Assembly (NCBI RefSeq): GCF_014692505.1
Contig: NZ_JACNYK010000009.1
Location: 1 to 64,000, forward strand
From: Sphingobacterium arenae
GTDB taxonomy: Bacteria > Bacteroidota > Bacteroidia > Sphingobacteriales > Sphingobacteriaceae
Direction of reading: 5' to 3'
DNA length: 64,000 bases
Shown: positions 24,954-34,502 of the stretch, piece by piece
Layout: every line of letters starts with the position of its first letter
Position numbering within the stretch: position 1 is the first letter of the stretch
The notes under the pieces: generated by a model
The model's database searches: none
What the model was told of the DNA's origin: nothing
The model's input: only the letters and a program-made list of their open reading frames with translations
Program-made: the position numbers and the translations under genes

Positions 24954-27900
24954 ATGAAACATACCCTTTATGCTATTTCCTTATTATTATTTATCCCCTA
25001 CTGGGCCCTTTCCGCAAACGACGTTCTCCTTTCTTCCAAAAAAAATCCCAACGACCTTAACCCATTTTGGACAACATCTTTCGATGCACAAGATTCGTTA
25101 ATTACCGTACAGGGATCTGTCAAAGATGAGCAAAATAAGGCCATAGCGGGAGCCATCGTTTCGGTAAAAGGAGAAACCGTCAATGCCGTGTCTGACGAAC
25201 AAGGTTTGTTTACTTTAGAAATGAAGCCGGATGCTTCGTTGATTTTTAATAAAACGGATTTCGCCCGACACGAAGAGCTTGTGAATAACCGGAGCGAGAT
25301 ACACGTTGTCTTAAAAACAGCAGAAGCGGATTCGGCAGTAGGACATACTTCTGTAACCGACACCACCGATACAACCGGTATTCCCCTACCGACTCCTTCT
25401 TCACCGACCACATCGATTTCATCGTCGGATTCTACAGAAAGCGATCAAAACGTTATTCAAGGAACCGTTAGCGATAAAAATGGCCCCCTAACAGGCGTTA
25501 CGGTTTCCATAAAAGGACAACCGACCTCAGCCGCTACAAATGAACAAGGTCAATTCAGTATCCAAGCAAATCCAGGTGACATTTTAGTATTTAGTGTTGT
25601 TGGTTATAAAGCGTATGAAGAGTCGACCAACGGTAGTGGAAAAATGGATATACTGCTGAACGAAGAATCGAAAACGATTGAATCAGTACAAGTCGTGGCT
25701 GTTGGTTATGGTACTATGGAGCGTGCCACATTAGCCAGTTCGGTATCTAGTATCGGCTCGGATGAAATCGAAAATGAAGTACTTCCCAGTATTCCGCAGG
25801 CGATTCAAGGAAAAGCGGGTGGGGTACAGGTAACACAGAAATCCGGTTCGCCGGGTGGCGGACTTAGCATTCGCGTACGTGGTACCACCTCGATCAATGC
25901 AAGTTCCGATCCGCTATATGTGGTGGATGGCATCCCGGTAAACAGTACGACAAACTTCACAGGTGGTTCCGATTTTAATTTTGGGGGCGGTACGCAGGGT
26001 ATCAACATTCTTTCATCGCTCAACCCTTCCGATGTACAGTCTATCGAGATTCTGAAGGATGCTGCGTCGTCTTCTATTTACGGAGCAAGGGCAGCCAATG
26101 GTGTTGTTCTCATCACAACTAAAAAAGGAGATCCCGGCACGAGTCAATTCCATTTCAATATGTATGAAGGGTATTCTGAAATGCCTTCCGAACGTAAGTA
26201 TGAGATGATGAATACCCAGCAATATCAGGACTACATGCGGGATTATTATTACTTTAAACAGCAGGACGACCCCACATCAACGATACCGGATCAAATAGTA
26301 GCCAACCCCGACATGAATACCGATTGGCAAGACGCTGTATTCCGAAAAGCAGGTACCAGAAGCTACGAGCTTGCTGCTAGCGGAGGGAGTGAAAAAACAC
26401 AATATTATACTTCGTTGGGCTATATGCGACAAGGCGGTATATTGCTTAATTCCGATTTTAACAGAATCAGTGGACGCATAAACCTCAATCATCAACACAA
26501 CGATAAACTGAGGTTCGCCACGGCTATCAATGTGACGCGAGCAGAAAACGACAGAGTACAGGAGGAAAATTCCAAAGAAGGGCCAACGAAAAATGGGATA
26601 TTCTCGCCGCCTAATATACCTGTGTACGATGCACAGGGCGGTTATGCATATGATCAGGTTACCGCTTCACGCGAAAACCCGGTGGCGATGTTGATGCTCC
26701 CCACCAACAATGCACAAACTTGGCGTGTATTGGGAAATGTAAGTGCCGAATATCAATTTATTCCATCATTAACATTGAAGACAAGTTTCGGAACGGATAT
26801 CAGCTTTATCGACGAGACGTTTTTTATGCCGCCGAATGGAATCCGCTCCTTTGCCAGCCAAGGCGGTATCGGTGCGCGTCGTAATACACGTGACCAGCTT
26901 TGGATCAACGAAACAACCTTGACATATGACAAGTTATTTGGCGACCACCAACTCAATGCACTTGGCGGATTCTCCGTCCAGGAATCCCGACTGGAATTTG
27001 TTCACGCCCAACGTTCTAACTTTCCGTCCAACGATATCGAACATATCAATGCTGGCGGTGTTATCATGCGGGCAGACGCGTACCCCGAAGAGTGGGCTAT
27101 CGCATCCGCTTTTGCGCGGGTAAATTATAATTATAAAAAGAAATATATCCTAACGGCTAACTTGCGTACCGATGGATCTTCCCGTTTCGGCCGGGATAAC
27201 CGTTGGGCAACATTCCCTTCTTTTGCCGCGGCATGGCGTCTTACAGAAGAAGATTTCATCCAAACTCTTCCTGTCATCAGTGACCTGAAACTTCGTGCCA
27301 GTTGGGGTATTACCGGTAATCAAAACATCGGAAACTACGCCAGCTACTCTCTCTATGCAGGAGGAAACAACTACTTAGGTATGCCCGGTTTTATTCCGTC
27401 CGTTTTGGGCGATCGAAACCTCAAATGGGAAACAACGAGGCAGTCTGATATCGGCGTGGATGTAGGCCTATTCGATAATAGAATTTCCATTTTAGCAGAT
27501 TATTACCATAAGAAAACTTCCGATCTTCTTATCGGCGTACCTATTTTGACCAACGCGGGTTATACCAACAGGTTTACCAACTCTGGTGACATTGAAAATA
27601 AAGGTTTCGAATTTGAGTTGACCACCCGCAATTTTGTTGGTAATTTTAAATGGACCACTTCTTTAAACATGACGTTCAACCGTAATAAGGTGCTTGCCTT
27701 ACCAGCTGGTGTAAACGAAATCCTAGGCGGCGTGTCCTCCATAAATATTGCGCGGGAAGGTCTTCCGCTCGGTTCTTTTTACGGTTGGCGCATGATTGGC
27801 GTCAATCCTGAAACGGGAATGATCGATTATGAAGGAAGAAATGGAGAACCCGTTAGAGCCGAAGATGACCAAGACCGGCAGATTATCGGTGATCCAAATC

Positions 27901-28409
27901 CAGATTTCTTTGGTGGTATAACCAATACTTTTCAGTACGGAAATTTTGATTTTAGCATCATGGGCCAATTCTCTTATGGGAATGATATCTTCAACTATAA
28001 CCTAGCGAATGGACTAGAAGGTTATAACGCGAGCTCAAACGCATTCGTGGATTGGGTGGATCGTTGGCGACAACCGGGCGACGTGACCGATATGCCGCGT
28101 CCTACGCCTGGCGACTTCAACAATGGTGCGGTATCTGACAGATTTTTACAAGATGGTTCATTCTTCCGCCTGCGGAACATTACATTGGGCTATTCGCTAC
28201 CACAATCTATTACAGAAAGGATGAAAGTTAGCAAACTGAGGGCATACATAACGGTTCAAAACGCCTATGTATTTACGAAATATCGTGGTTTTGATCCCGA
28301 AGTAAGTTCCAGCCATGGGGGCGCCAACACCGGCCTTATCTATGGATACGACTACGGAAGTTATCCGCAGCCACGTATATTTACCGCAGGAGTCAATTTA
28401 TCTTTCTAA
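24954..28409 (+). CDS. SusC/RagA-family TonB-dependent receptor with two carboxypeptidase-like domains
   Basis: A 1151-residue outer-membrane protein with a signal peptide (MKHTLYAISLLLFIPYWALS). It has two CarboxypepD_reg-like domains instead of the usual one: about residues 52-120 (VQGSVKDEQNKAIAGAIVSV) and 168-235 (IQGTVSDKNGPLTGVTVSI), joined by a Ser/Thr/Pro/Asp-rich linker (121-166). A TonB-box-like VQVVAVGYGTMERA and the plug (LYVVDGIPVNS, IEILKDAASSSIYGARAANG) come next, then the 22-strand barrel ending in FTAGVNLSF. SusC-type receptors import oligosaccharides or peptides with a SusD lid. The susD gene follows after 8 bases. No sigma/anti-sigma genes or degradative enzymes are adjacent, so the substrate is unknown. 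Confidence 0.92.
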   Translation: MKHTLYAISLLLFIPYWALSANDVLLSSKKNPNDLNPFWTTSFDAQDSLITVQGSVKDEQNKAIAGAIVSVKGETVNAVSDEQGLFTLEMKPDASLIFNKTDFARHEELVNNRSEIHVVLKTAEADSAVGHTSVTDTTDTTGIPLPTPSSPTTSISSSDSTESDQNVIQGTVSDKNGPLTGVTVSIKGQPTSAATNEQGQFSIQANPGDILVFSVVGYKAYEESTNGSGKMDILLNEESKTIESVQVVAVGYGTMERATLASSVSSIGSDEIENEVLPSIPQAIQGKAGGVQVTQKSGSPGGGLSIRVRGTTSINASSDPLYVVDGIPVNSTTNFTGGSDFNFGGGTQGINILSSLNPSDVQSIEILKDAASSSIYGARAANGVVLITTKKGDPGTSQFHFNMYEGYSEMPSERKYEMMNTQQYQDYMRDYYYFKQQDDPTSTIPDQIVANPDMNTDWQDAVFRKAGTRSYELAASGGSEKTQYYTSLGYMRQGGILLNSDFNRISGRINLNHQHNDKLRFATAINVTRAENDRVQEENSKEGPTKNGIFSPPNIPVYDAQGGYAYDQVTASRENPVAMLMLPTNNAQTWRVLGNVSAEYQFIPSLTLKTSFGTDISFIDETFFMPPNGIRSFASQGGIGARRNTRDQLWINETTLTYDKLFGDHQLNALGGFSVQESRLEFVHAQRSNFPSNDIEHINAGGVIMRADAYPEEWAIASAFARVNYNYKKKYILTANLRTDGSSRFGRDNRWATFPSFAAAWRLTEEDFIQTLPVISDLKLRASWGITGNQNIGNYASYSLYAGGNNYLGMPGFIPSVLGDRNLKWETTRQSDIGVDVGLFDNRISILADYYHKKTSDLLIGVPILTNAGYTNRFTNSGDIENKGFEFELTTRNFVGNFKWTTSLNMTFNRNKVLALPAGVNEILGGVSSINIAREGLPLGSFYGWRMIGVNPETGMIDYEGRNGEPVRAEDDQDRQIIGDPNPDFFGGITNTFQYGNFDFSIMGQFSYGNDIFNYNLANGLEGYNASSNAFVDWVDRWRQPGDVTDMPRPTPGDFNNGAVSDRFLQDGSFFRLRNITLGYSLPQSITERMKVSKLRAYITVQNAYVFTKYRGFDPEVSSSHGGANTGLIYGYDYGSYPQPRIFTAGVNLSF

Positions 28410-28417
28410 TCTGTTAA

Positions 28418-29794
28418 ATGCACATTCTTATGAACACGATATATAAATTATCTTTCGCTATCTTACTACTCGCAGGATTTACGTCTTGCGACAGCTTCCT
28501 CGACAGGGAACCACTTGCGCAAGTTACCAACGATAGCTATTTCAATTCGGAAACCAATGCGAATTCCGCCGCAATAGGGATGTACCGTACCATGACGAGC
28601 TCGTTTACCTACGGACAGACAATGGTCATCGTTCCTGAGTTTTCTGCCGGACATGTTGCTCATGCATCGATATTTCCGGAATACGAAAATTTCAAGACAC
28701 ACAACCTTGCAGCGACCAACCCGTGGGTGGCCAATGCATGGCAGGGCATTTATTCTACCATCAACGCCGCCAACAACATTATTGCCCAGGTCGCTGAAAT
28801 GCCCGAAAACACGATCTCTGAAGAGAAGAGAGCACAGTTTATTGGTGAGGCCAAATTTGTACGTGCATTAAACTATTTCTTTCTGGTACGTGCTTTTGGT
28901 CGCGTGCCCTTAAAGCTGACAGCTACTACCGAAGACGAAGATGTAGCTATTCCACAGTCTGAACCTTCCGCGATATACGAGCAACTGGTAAAAGACCTCA
29001 CGGAAAGCATAACAGCGCTTCCCGAGGCACACGAAACGGCAGAAGCAACTAAAGGCCGTGCGACAAAGAACGCCGCGCAAGCCTTATTGGCGAAAGTTTA
29101 TCTTTATCAAGCGTCGATTACAAACGAATACGTCTTAGCAGCAAATGCTGCCGCAGAAATCATAAACTCCGAAAATTTTCAGTTAGTAGACAATTTCGGT
29201 AGTATTTGGTCTTCCGAAAATACAGCGGAATCTATTTTTGAGTTGCAGTTTGATGATCAAACCACCAACCCCCTAGCATCAGTAAGTAATGATAACGCCA
29301 GCATGTTATTTTATGTAGACGCTTCCATGCTATCGCTATTCGAAGACGGCGATAAAAGGCAAGATTTCTCGATATTTCACGGATCAAATGATCGTTATTA
29401 TATGGGGAAATTTCCGAACGCAACCCCACCGAGTCAGAATCTGCCTATCATCCGTCTGGCAGAAATCTTACTTATTCATGCAGAAGCAGAGGCAAGAGCT
29501 AGTAATAGTGTAAGTGATCTGGCATTCAGTTCACTCCAAAAGGTGTTGACACGAGCAGGCGTAACGAAAGAAAAGAGTGAATTTACCACGGTGGACAGCT
29601 TTGTAAAGTTTATACAGGAAGAAAAAGAAAGGGAACTTCTTTTTGAGGGGGAAACTTGGTTTGATTTCTGTCGAACAGGATTAGCCTTGGAAAAATACGG
29701 GACTTTAGCGAATGAAAATGGATTCATTTATCCAATCCCAACCGCACAAATCAATCTCCGCCCGGATATTTTAGAGCAAAATCCAGGATATTAA
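28418..29794 (+). CDS. SusD/RagB-family nutrient-binding lipoprotein
   Basis: A 458-residue lipoprotein; the signal peptide ends in LLAGFTSCDSFLDREPLAQV, with the Cys as the lipid anchor. An alternative ATG four codons downstream (28430) gives an equally good signal. The N-terminal SusD_RagB TPR-like part (SAAIGMYRTMTSSFTYGQ, then EAKFVRALNYFFLVRAFGRV) and the C-terminal part (LPIIRLAEILLIHAEAEAR, then EKERELLFEGETWFDFCRTG) are typical. It caps the SusC barrel at the cell surface and binds the substrate. It is shorter than many SusD proteins but intact, and ends in the family's ...NPGY pattern. Confidence 0.93.
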   Translation: MHILMNTIYKLSFAILLLAGFTSCDSFLDREPLAQVTNDSYFNSETNANSAAIGMYRTMTSSFTYGQTMVIVPEFSAGHVAHASIFPEYENFKTHNLAATNPWVANAWQGIYSTINAANNIIAQVAEMPENTISEEKRAQFIGEAKFVRALNYFFLVRAFGRVPLKLTATTEDEDVAIPQSEPSAIYEQLVKDLTESITALPEAHETAEATKGRATKNAAQALLAKVYLYQASITNEYVLAANAAAEIINSENFQLVDNFGSIWSSENTAESIFELQFDDQTTNPLASVSNDNASMLFYVDASMLSLFEDGDKRQDFSIFHGSNDRYYMGKFPNATPPSQNLPIIRLAEILLIHAEAEARASNSVSDLAFSSLQKVLTRAGVTKEKSEFTTVDSFVKFIQEEKERELLFEGETWFDFCRTGLALEKYGTLANENGFIYPIPTAQINLRPDILEQNPGY

Positions 29795-29799
29795 AAATA

Positions 29800-29830
29800 A
29801 GGGCAGACATAGTGATCTGCCCTTTCTTTT
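29800..29830. terminator. Terminator between susD and tex
   Basis: AGGGCAGA (29800-29807) pairs with TCTGCCCT (29816-29823) and is followed by TTCTTTT. It lies between convergent genes, and the A-rich stretch before the stem suggests it may act on both strands. Confidence 0.8.
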
Positions 29831-32063
29831 ATGCTTTAAATTTGCTTGCCAAAGCCGCTAATTTACTTGCCATGTCGGTTTCGGGAGCCTTAGTCTTCGC
29901 TTTTCGTTGGTTATCATGAAGCTTTCGTGGTGCCGGTTTGTCTTCACTTTTCATCGATAGGCCAATGCGATTTCGTCTTTCGTCGATTTCCGTTACGGTC
30001 ACCATAACACGCTGTTGTACCTTAACAACTTCATTCGGATCAGAGACAAAGCGATTGGCCAGCTGACTCAGATGTACCAAACCATCTTGGTGAACACCTA
30101 TATCCACAAATGCCCCAAAGTTGGTAATATTGGTTACAATACCAGGCAGTTTCATACCAATACGCAAATCGCTAACGCTGTTCACGCCATCCGTAAACTT
30201 AAACTCTTCGAATTGCTCCCGCGGGTCACGTCCTGGTTTGGACAACTCCCCGATAATATCGTTTAAGGTCGGAAGCCCAACTTCATCCGAAACATATTTT
30301 TTTAAGTCAATTTGTTTGCGCAATGCTTCGTTTGTTAGTAAATCCTGTACATCAGCATGGAGATCTTTTGCCATTTGCTCCACGAGCACATAACGTTCCG
30401 GGTGCACAGCAGAAGCATCCAACGGGTGTTCGCCATGACGGATACGGAGAAAACCGGCAGCCTGCTCAAAGGCCTTGTCTCCCAAACGAGGGACCTTTTT
30501 TAGGTCCCTTCGTGATTTGAAGGGGCCATTCGCCACACGATAATTCACTATTTGTTGTGCGAGGGACGGTCCAAGCCCGGAGACATACGCCAAAATTTGT
30601 TTAGATGCAGTATTCAACTCCACACCCACTGCATTTACACAAGAAATGACCGTATCATCCAATGAGTTCTGTAATTTGTTTTGATCGACATCGTGTTGGT
30701 ACTGCCCTACGCCAATGGATTTAGGATCAATTTTCACGAGCTCCGCCAAGGGGTCCATTAACCGTCTGCCAATAGATATCGCACCGCGAACGGTCACATC
30801 GTAATCCGGGAATTCTTCGCGGGCCACCTCAGAAGCGGAATATATCGATGCACCAGATTCGTTGACCATGACGATTGTCACATCTTTTAAACCCAACTTA
30901 CGGATAAACTCTTCTGTTTCACGTCCGGCGGTACCATTACCAACCGCTATCGCTTCCACATCGTAACGTTTCACGAGTAATTCGACGGTTTTTGCAGCAT
31001 CTGCCAAACCTCCCGCGCCGTTGTGCGGAAAGATCGTTGTGTTCTCCAATAGTGTACCCTGTGCATCCAATACAACCGTTTTACAACCCGTACGAAATCC
31101 CGGATCAAGTGCCAGCAGCCGCTTTTGCCCGAGTGGAGCCGCCAGCAATAGTTGACGCACATTGTCCGCAAACACACGAATCGCTTCTTCATCTGCTTTT
31201 TGGCGGGTTAACACTCTTATCTCGGTTTCCATCGATGGCTTCAACAATCTTTTATAACTGTCCTGCAAGGCTGTTCTTACTTGCATAGCCGCGTCAGTGG
31301 TGGCTTTTATATAGATTTTTTCGATAACCGAAAGTACCGTCTCCTCCTCTACGGCAATATCAAGATACAGCATTTCCTCTTTCTCGCCACGACGCATCGC
31401 CAGTACACGATGAGACGGAGCTTCTTTGAGCGGTTCAGACCATTCAAAATAGTCTTTATACTTCAATGCTTCCTCTTCTTTCCCAGGAACAACGCGCGAA
31501 ACAAACAAACCTTTATCCAAAAATATTTTCCGCGATCCCGCCCGAACTTCGGCATCCTCTGCAATCTGTTCTGCTATAATATCCCGCGCACCTGCCAAAG
31601 CCTCTTCTTCTGATGATACGCCTTTTTCCGAATTGATAAAATCAGCTGCTAACAACGATATATTGTCTTTCTGCTGTAATAGCAGTCTATCTGCCAAAGG
31701 CTGCAAGCCTTTTTCTCTGGCTGTCGAGGCACGCGTTTTACGTTTTGGTTTAAACGGAAGATAAATATCTTCCAGAATGGCCATCGTCTCCGCTCCCTGA
31801 ACCCGCTGCTCCACCTCGGGTGTTAATTTCCCTTGCTCTGTAATAGATTTCAAGACTGCTTCTTTGCGTTTATCCAAATCACGCAGTTGCTGTACGCGGT
31901 CACGGACTGCCGTAATTTGCACTTCATCCAAGCTACCCGTCATCTCCTTTCGGTAACGGGCAATGAACGGAACAGTTGCACCGTCGTCCAATAAGCTGAT
32001 CGTCGTGGATACCTGGCGGCTATTTATCCCCAGTTCTTGCGAAATAATAATTTCGTATGCCAT
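29829..32063 (-). CDS. tex: Tex family RNA-binding transcription accessory protein
   Basis: Start set at 32063 (MAYEIIISQELGINSRQVST), the conserved Tex N-terminus; the 13 open codons upstream do not resemble the family. The 744 residues contain the Tex N-terminal helical region (DDGATVPFIARYRKEMTG), a YqgF/RNase H-like domain (LLALDPGFRTGCKTVVLDAQ), helix-hairpin-helix motifs (YVSGLGPSLAQQIVNYR) and a C-terminal S1 RNA-binding domain (GMKLPGIVTNITNFGAFVDI). Tex binds nucleic acid and affects transcription; its precise role is not settled. The Lys/Pro-rich C-terminus is typical. tatA lies upstream on the same strand, 73 bases away. Confidence 0.94.
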   Translation of the reverse strand: MAYEIIISQELGINSRQVSTTISLLDDGATVPFIARYRKEMTGSLDEVQITAVRDRVQQLRDLDKRKEAVLKSITEQGKLTPEVEQRVQGAETMAILEDIYLPFKPKRKTRASTAREKGLQPLADRLLLQQKDNISLLAADFINSEKGVSSEEEALAGARDIIAEQIAEDAEVRAGSRKIFLDKGLFVSRVVPGKEEEALKYKDYFEWSEPLKEAPSHRVLAMRRGEKEEMLYLDIAVEEETVLSVIEKIYIKATTDAAMQVRTALQDSYKRLLKPSMETEIRVLTRQKADEEAIRVFADNVRQLLLAAPLGQKRLLALDPGFRTGCKTVVLDAQGTLLENTTIFPHNGAGGLADAAKTVELLVKRYDVEAIAVGNGTAGRETEEFIRKLGLKDVTIVMVNESGASIYSASEVAREEFPDYDVTVRGAISIGRRLMDPLAELVKIDPKSIGVGQYQHDVDQNKLQNSLDDTVISCVNAVGVELNTASKQILAYVSGLGPSLAQQIVNYRVANGPFKSRRDLKKVPRLGDKAFEQAAGFLRIRHGEHPLDASAVHPERYVLVEQMAKDLHADVQDLLTNEALRKQIDLKKYVSDEVGLPTLNDIIGELSKPGRDPREQFEEFKFTDGVNSVSDLRIGMKLPGIVTNITNFGAFVDIGVHQDGLVHLSQLANRFVSDPNEVVKVQQRVMVTVTEIDERRNRIGLSMKSEDKPAPRKLHDNQRKAKTKAPETDMASKLAALASKFKA

Positions 32064-32136
32064 ATTAAGTGAAGTAAAAAAGAAAGCTGCAGGAGTGACC
32101 AACAGCTTTTATAATGGATATTATACGCTAATAAAA

Positions 32137-32649
32137 TTAAACATTTTTAGGTCGCTCCTCATCGGAAGGTGTTGTATTGGTTTGCGTTGTCGCTTCTTCT
32201 GATGTGTCGGCACCGTCTTGTTCATTTGCAAAATGATCGTTATACCCATAGGTATAATGCTCGTCTCCTGAAGATGGTTGTTCACCGGGATGGTGTTGTA
32301 CCGTATTTTCAGGCGTCGTAAATTTCGGAAACTCCTTTTTTGTTTCCTCGTCCAAGCCGGTATCCTCTTCTCCTTTCTCGTCTTGCTGACTGATCTCTTC
32401 CGATATTTTCTCGGATTGGGTTTTGGTAGGTGGTGTATCCTCTACGGTAACATCCAAATCTTTTTCAAAATTATTGATCTGATCCGAAATCTCTCGCTTT
32501 ATCCCATCAGACGCGTCTTTAAACTCACGAATCCCGCGTCCCAATCCTCTCGCCAATTCCGGTAATTTCTTCCCTCCGAACAACAGTAAAATGACGATAA
32601 CAATAAGCACCATCTCCTGTGTACCGATATTCAAGAATCCTAAAGTCAT
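32137..32649 (-). CDS. tatA: Sec-independent translocase TatA/TatE-type subunit
   Basis: A 170-residue protein. The first 60 residues are a classic TatA: a short periplasmic end, one transmembrane helix (EMVLIVIVILLLFGG), the hinge GGKKLPELARGLGRGIREFK and an amphipathic helix. The remaining 110 residues are unusually long and acidic (Asp/Glu/Gln/Thr-rich, low complexity) and are probably disordered. TatA forms the pore for export of folded proteins with TatC, which is not in this window. Immediately upstream lies the repeat-rich region 32650-33036. Confidence 0.9.
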   Translation of the reverse strand: MTLGFLNIGTQEMVLIVIVILLLFGGKKLPELARGLGRGIREFKDASDGIKREISDQINNFEKDLDVTVEDTPPTKTQSEKISEEISQQDEKGEEDTGLDEETKKEFPKFTTPENTVQHHPGEQPSSGDEHYTYGYNDHFANEQDGADTSEEATTQTNTTPSDEERPKNV

Positions 32650-32697
32650 TTTATCGTTCTCCTTTTAATCTCTCTTAACAAACGACTAAGGTAAGGC

Positions 32698-32730
32698 TTT
32701 TTACTTTTTTTCTCTCAAAAAAAGTAAAAA
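32698..32730 (-). repeat. T/A-rich hairpin (module 3 of the dispersed repeat family), copy 1
   Basis: A 14-bp perfect stem (TTTTTACTTTTTTT against AAAAAAAGTAAAAA) with the 5-base loop CTCTC on the + strand. The same core, ACTTTTTTT-CTCTC-AAAAAAAGT, recurs at 44765-44793 with altered but still complementary outer bases. In the orientation used here it follows module 2 on the minus strand. Confidence 0.8.
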
Positions 32731-32780
32731 AACCGAACGAAGGGAACTCATGAACACCAAATTTTAAACCTGCTGTTCAC
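32731..32780 (-). repeat. Module 2 of the dispersed repeat family, minus-strand copy
   Basis: Read on the minus strand it contains TGTTCATGAG, a variable spacer and CTTCGTTCGGTTTT, matching the + strand copies at 37730-37792 and 45016-45074. The stem here is ATGAACA (32750-32756) with TGTTCAC (32774-32780), one mismatch, and a 17-base loop rather than 14. Confidence 0.7.
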
Positions 32781-32840
32781 AAGCTGGGATCCGTTGCGCT
32801 TTGCTTGCTGCTCCAAGGCTTGCTCTCCAGCAGGTTTAAA
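32763..32840. repeat. Long inverted repeat, 13-bp perfect arms
   Basis: TTTAAACCTGCTG (32763-32775) and CAGCAGGTTTAAA (32828-32840) enclose 52 bases that are rich in GCTTGCT/AGCAAG-like short repeats and a GGATCC. The left arm overlaps module 2. Part of the 428-base gene-free stretch 32650-33077. Confidence 0.75.
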
Positions 32841-32861
32841 ACACGGAATCAATGTCACCGA

Positions 32862-32943
32862 TGGTACAGGGATCCCTTTGGATACACATGAGCAACATAA
32901 GAGGCGTGGAGCGCAGCGAGCGCTCTAGTTGCGACGCGTACCA
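32862..32943. repeat. Nested palindrome of three stems
   Basis: Concentric inverted repeats: TGGTAC (32862-32867) with GTACCA (32938-32943); GCAAC (32892-32896) with GTTGC (32928-32932); AGCGC (32910-32914) with GCGCT (32920-32924). The order allows one extended hairpin. From 32944 to 33036 I see no further structure. Confidence 0.6.
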
Positions 32944-33036
32944 AAAGGTCAAACGGAAAACATGTGAAATCTTTAAAAGCGAAAGCTCTGCGACATCAAG
33001 TATTAATAAGGGGGTAATGCAAAACCTAAAAACAAC

Positions 33037-33044
33037 TATATTTG
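33037..33044 (+). promoter_or_regulatory. Bacteroidota -7 promoter element for the MATE gene
   Basis: TATATTTG matches TAnnTTTG exactly. An ATG at 33042 lies inside the element and so cannot be the start; the next in-frame ATG at 33078 leaves a normal leader of roughly 25-30 bases. Confidence 0.6.
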
Positions 33045-33077
33045 CACACGCATATATTGGCGAATTCGCGAAACACG

Positions 33078-34442
33078 ATGTCACATCACTACTACAAGAA
33101 AAACAAACATTTTTATTGGAGCGCTTTTGCGCTGGCTGGACCCGTTATTATTTCCCAATTGGGGCATACACTCGTACAAACGGCTGATACTGTTGTAGTG
33201 GGTAAATTTGCTGGCACGATTCCTCTGGCAGCGGTTTCCCTTGTACATTCGGTGTTTATTGTGGTTTTGGTCATCGGACTCGGTATTTCCTATGGACTAA
33301 CACCACTTATTGCCCAAGCCAACGGCAAAGGTGACAAGGACGCTTGCGGAAAGTTGCTCGCCAGTAGCCTCTGGCTGAACGTCGCCACCGCTATTTTGTT
33401 ATTTGCTCTTATTGGTTTTGGGTCGATGTACGCCATGGAACACCTCGATCAGGATCCCGAGGTTGTAGAAACAGCAAAACCTTATTTATTGGTATTGATG
33501 TTCTCCGTTATCCCATTAATGGCGTTTAACACCTTCAAACAATTTGCCGAAGGTCTTGGTTTTACTCGACAAGCGATGAACATCACGATTTGGGGCAATG
33601 TGCTGAATGTCATTTTGGCTATTGTCTTTGTGAAAGGTATGTTCGGTATTAAGCCAATGGGAATTGTAGGCGTTGGATATGCGACTTTGATTGATCGCGT
33701 GTTGATGATGTTGGCCATGTCTTTTTATGTTTTACGCTCCAAACGGTTCCATTTATACACCAAGACATTTTCCTTTTTTCATGCGGAATTTGCTCGGATA
33801 AAGAGCATTTTTAAAATTGGTGCCCCTATGGCCCTGCAATATGTATTTGAAGTTGGATCCTTTGCAGCGGCATCCCTTATTGCTGGAAAGATCGGTGCCG
33901 TAGAACAAGCCAGCCATCAGGTTGCCATTACCTTGGCTTCCATGACCTATATGATGGCCAGCGGCATTGCATCGGCGGCAACCATCAAGACAGGTCATAG
34001 TTATGGAAAAAGAAATATGACACGGGTAAAGAAATTCGCTACCGTTTCCTATCATCTTGTTATTGTATTCATGTTGATCTGTGCGATTATTTTTGCTGTT
34101 TTCAACCAATATTTACCGCGAATAATCAGTGACGACCAAGCGGTTATCCATATCTCTGCACAACTCCTCATCATAGCAGGTTTATTCCAATTGTTCGACG
34201 GCACGCAAGTGGTTGGACTAGGGGTTCTACGCGGAATGGGCGACGTCAATATTCCGACGTTTATTACCTTTATCGCCTACTGGATTGTTGGTATCCCAGC
34301 AGCCTATCTTTTAGGCATCCATTTGCATATCGGTGTACAGGGTGTATGGTATGGGCTTTCGCTCGGATTGCTGACCTCTTCCATATTGTTATATATCCGT
34401 TACCGAAACATTATTCGGCGGCGGGTGGATAGGTTTACGTAG
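33078..34442 (+). CDS. MATE family multidrug/sodium exporter (NorM-like)
   Basis: 454 residues from the ATG at 33078 (MSHHYYKKNKHFYWSAFALA), chosen over 33042 because of the promoter. Twelve hydrophobic segments are arranged as two six-helix halves. Typical MATE pieces are AGPVIISQLGHTLVQTADTV, AANGKG-type loop LIAQANGKGDKDACGKLL, AFNTFKQFAEGLGFTRQAM, and in the second half MALQYVFEVGSFAAASLIAG and ATIKTGHSYGKRN. These antiporters expel cationic drugs in exchange for Na+ or H+. The substrate cannot be told from sequence. A small coiled-coil gene follows after 60 bases and may share the transcript up to the terminator at 34797. Confidence 0.92.
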   Translation: MSHHYYKKNKHFYWSAFALAGPVIISQLGHTLVQTADTVVVGKFAGTIPLAAVSLVHSVFIVVLVIGLGISYGLTPLIAQANGKGDKDACGKLLASSLWLNVATAILLFALIGFGSMYAMEHLDQDPEVVETAKPYLLVLMFSVIPLMAFNTFKQFAEGLGFTRQAMNITIWGNVLNVILAIVFVKGMFGIKPMGIVGVGYATLIDRVLMMLAMSFYVLRSKRFHLYTKTFSFFHAEFARIKSIFKIGAPMALQYVFEVGSFAAASLIAGKIGAVEQASHQVAITLASMTYMMASGIASAATIKTGHSYGKRNMTRVKKFATVSYHLVIVFMLICAIIFAVFNQYLPRIISDDQAVIHISAQLLIIAGLFQLFDGTQVVGLGVLRGMGDVNIPTFITFIAYWIVGIPAAYLLGIHLHIGVQGVWYGLSLGLLTSSILLYIRYRNIIRRRVDRFT

Positions 34443-34502
34443 ATTTCCAAACAATTTATTCAGTAGTTCGTTTTATTATAACGGACTAAAACAAAATGTG
34501 AT

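Noticed and set aside
33042..33077. Earlier ATG for the MATE gene
   Set aside because: It lies inside the TATATTTG promoter element, so the message would begin after it.
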